Shown here in pieces: positions 6,140-6,236 of a stretch of DNA of 6,236 nt. Numbering within the stretch: position 1 is the stretch's first letter; each line of letters opens with the position of its first letter. Position numbers and translations under genes: made by a program. Origin of the DNA: CAZAKZ01 sp964485695 (GTDB lineage Bacteria; Planctomycetota; JAFGQW01); NCBI GenBank assembly GCA_964485695.1, contig CAZAKZ010000235.1, positions 1 through 6,236 of the forward strand, given 5' to 3'. Below the pieces are notes generated by a model, which was given only the letters and a program-made list of their open reading frames with translations, made no database searches and had not been told where the DNA came from.

Positions 6140-6169
6140 GTCGTCCCCTGTTGTGCGACAGGGGACGAC
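6140..6169 (-). repeat. Perfect 12-bp hairpin between dsrB and dsrN
   Basis: GTCGTCCCCTGT (6140-6151) and ACAGGGGACGAC (6158-6169) are exact complements around a 6-nt loop TGTGCG. The stem is GC-rich and should be very stable in RNA. On the minus strand no T tract follows, so it is not a standard terminator. In the dsrAB-dsrN mRNA it could stabilise the dsrAB end, mark a processing site, or cut down read-through into dsrN. Confidence 0.75.
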
Positions 6170-6181
6170 GCGATTCAGTTC

Positions 6182-6236
6182 TCAGTATTTCACTTGCGCC
6201 GAACGCTTGAAAGTCAGGCCCGCGTGCTTGAAGTCG
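6182..6236 (-). CDS. dsrB: DsrB C-terminal end (partial), dissimilatory sulfite reductase beta subunit
   Basis: The right edge holds the last 17 codons and stop (TGA at 6184-6182) of a minus-strand gene whose body lies outside the window. The visible tail reads DFKHAGLTFKRSAQVKY. It resembles DsrB tails I recall, which end in a pattern like DFR...WRQSTQFKF: an aromatic/basic run, then RxSxQxK and a final aromatic residue. DsrB is the siroheme/iron-sulfur beta subunit of the heterotetrameric DsrAB that reduces sulfite in the cytoplasm. The following dsrN and dsrC genes support this. With only 17 residues the call leans on context. DsrA has a different end, and DsrD, a small protein with a winged-helix fold, is less likely. 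The upstream start is not visible. Confidence 0.65.
   Translation of the reverse strand, partial: DFKHAGLTFKRSAQVKY

Overview
The window is a piece of a dissimilatory sulfur-metabolism (dsr) locus from a GC-rich bacterium. The anchor is a minus-strand run, read from right to left. It begins with the last 17 codons of a probable dsrB (dissimilatory sulfite reductase beta subunit), followed by dsrN (a cobyrinate a,c-diamide synthase homologue that amidates siroheme) and dsrC (the small two-cysteine sulfur carrier/co-substrate of the sulfite reductase). After an intrinsic terminator comes a cobA-hemD fusion (uroporphyrinogen-III methyltransferase plus uroporphyrinogen-III synthase). DsrC has 105 residues with cysteines at 93 and 104, the arrangement of functional DsrC proteins. 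Together with the gene content this fits a sulfate/sulfite-reducing bacterium such as a member of Desulfobacterota. The phylum is an inference, and a sulfur-oxidising or disproportionating relative cannot be excluded from this window.

Layout. 1-514: no convincing gene; one weak small minus-strand frame and an inverted repeat near 460-496. 515-1438 (minus): TSUP/TauE-SafE family membrane transporter. 1439-1524: short divergent intergenic region with a plausible promoter for the rightward gene. 1525-2418 (plus): UbiA-superfamily, MenA-like prenyltransferase. 2436-4016 (minus): cobA-hemD fusion, convergent with the prenyltransferase gene with only 17 bp between them. 4017-4215: intergenic region with a terminator for the dsrC transcript. 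4216-4533 (minus): dsrC. 4534-4710: regulatory region of dsrC, with an extended -10, a palindrome over the -35 position and repeats in the leader. 4711-6108 (minus): dsrN. 6109-6181: spacer with a perfect 12-bp hairpin. 6182-6236 (minus, partial): end of dsrB.

How the genes fit together. HemD closes the tetrapyrrole ring to uroporphyrinogen III, and CobA methylates it twice to precorrin-2, the precursor of siroheme. The oxidation and iron-insertion steps are not encoded here. DsrN then converts siroheme to the amidated form used by DsrAB. DsrC receives sulfur from DsrAB as a trisulfide that is reduced at the membrane, in sulfate reducers by the menaquinol-linked DsrMKJOP complex. A MenA-like prenyltransferase and a TSUP transporter (a family that includes sulfite and sulfonate carriers) next door could serve the quinone and sulfur-anion sides of the same metabolism, but that link rests on position only.

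I see no mobile element, CRISPR array, tRNA or rRNA. The main points worth a second look are the absence of dsrD between dsrB and dsrN, the strong hairpin in that spacer, and the organised promoter/leader region of dsrC. I found no clear evidence of a wholly new system.
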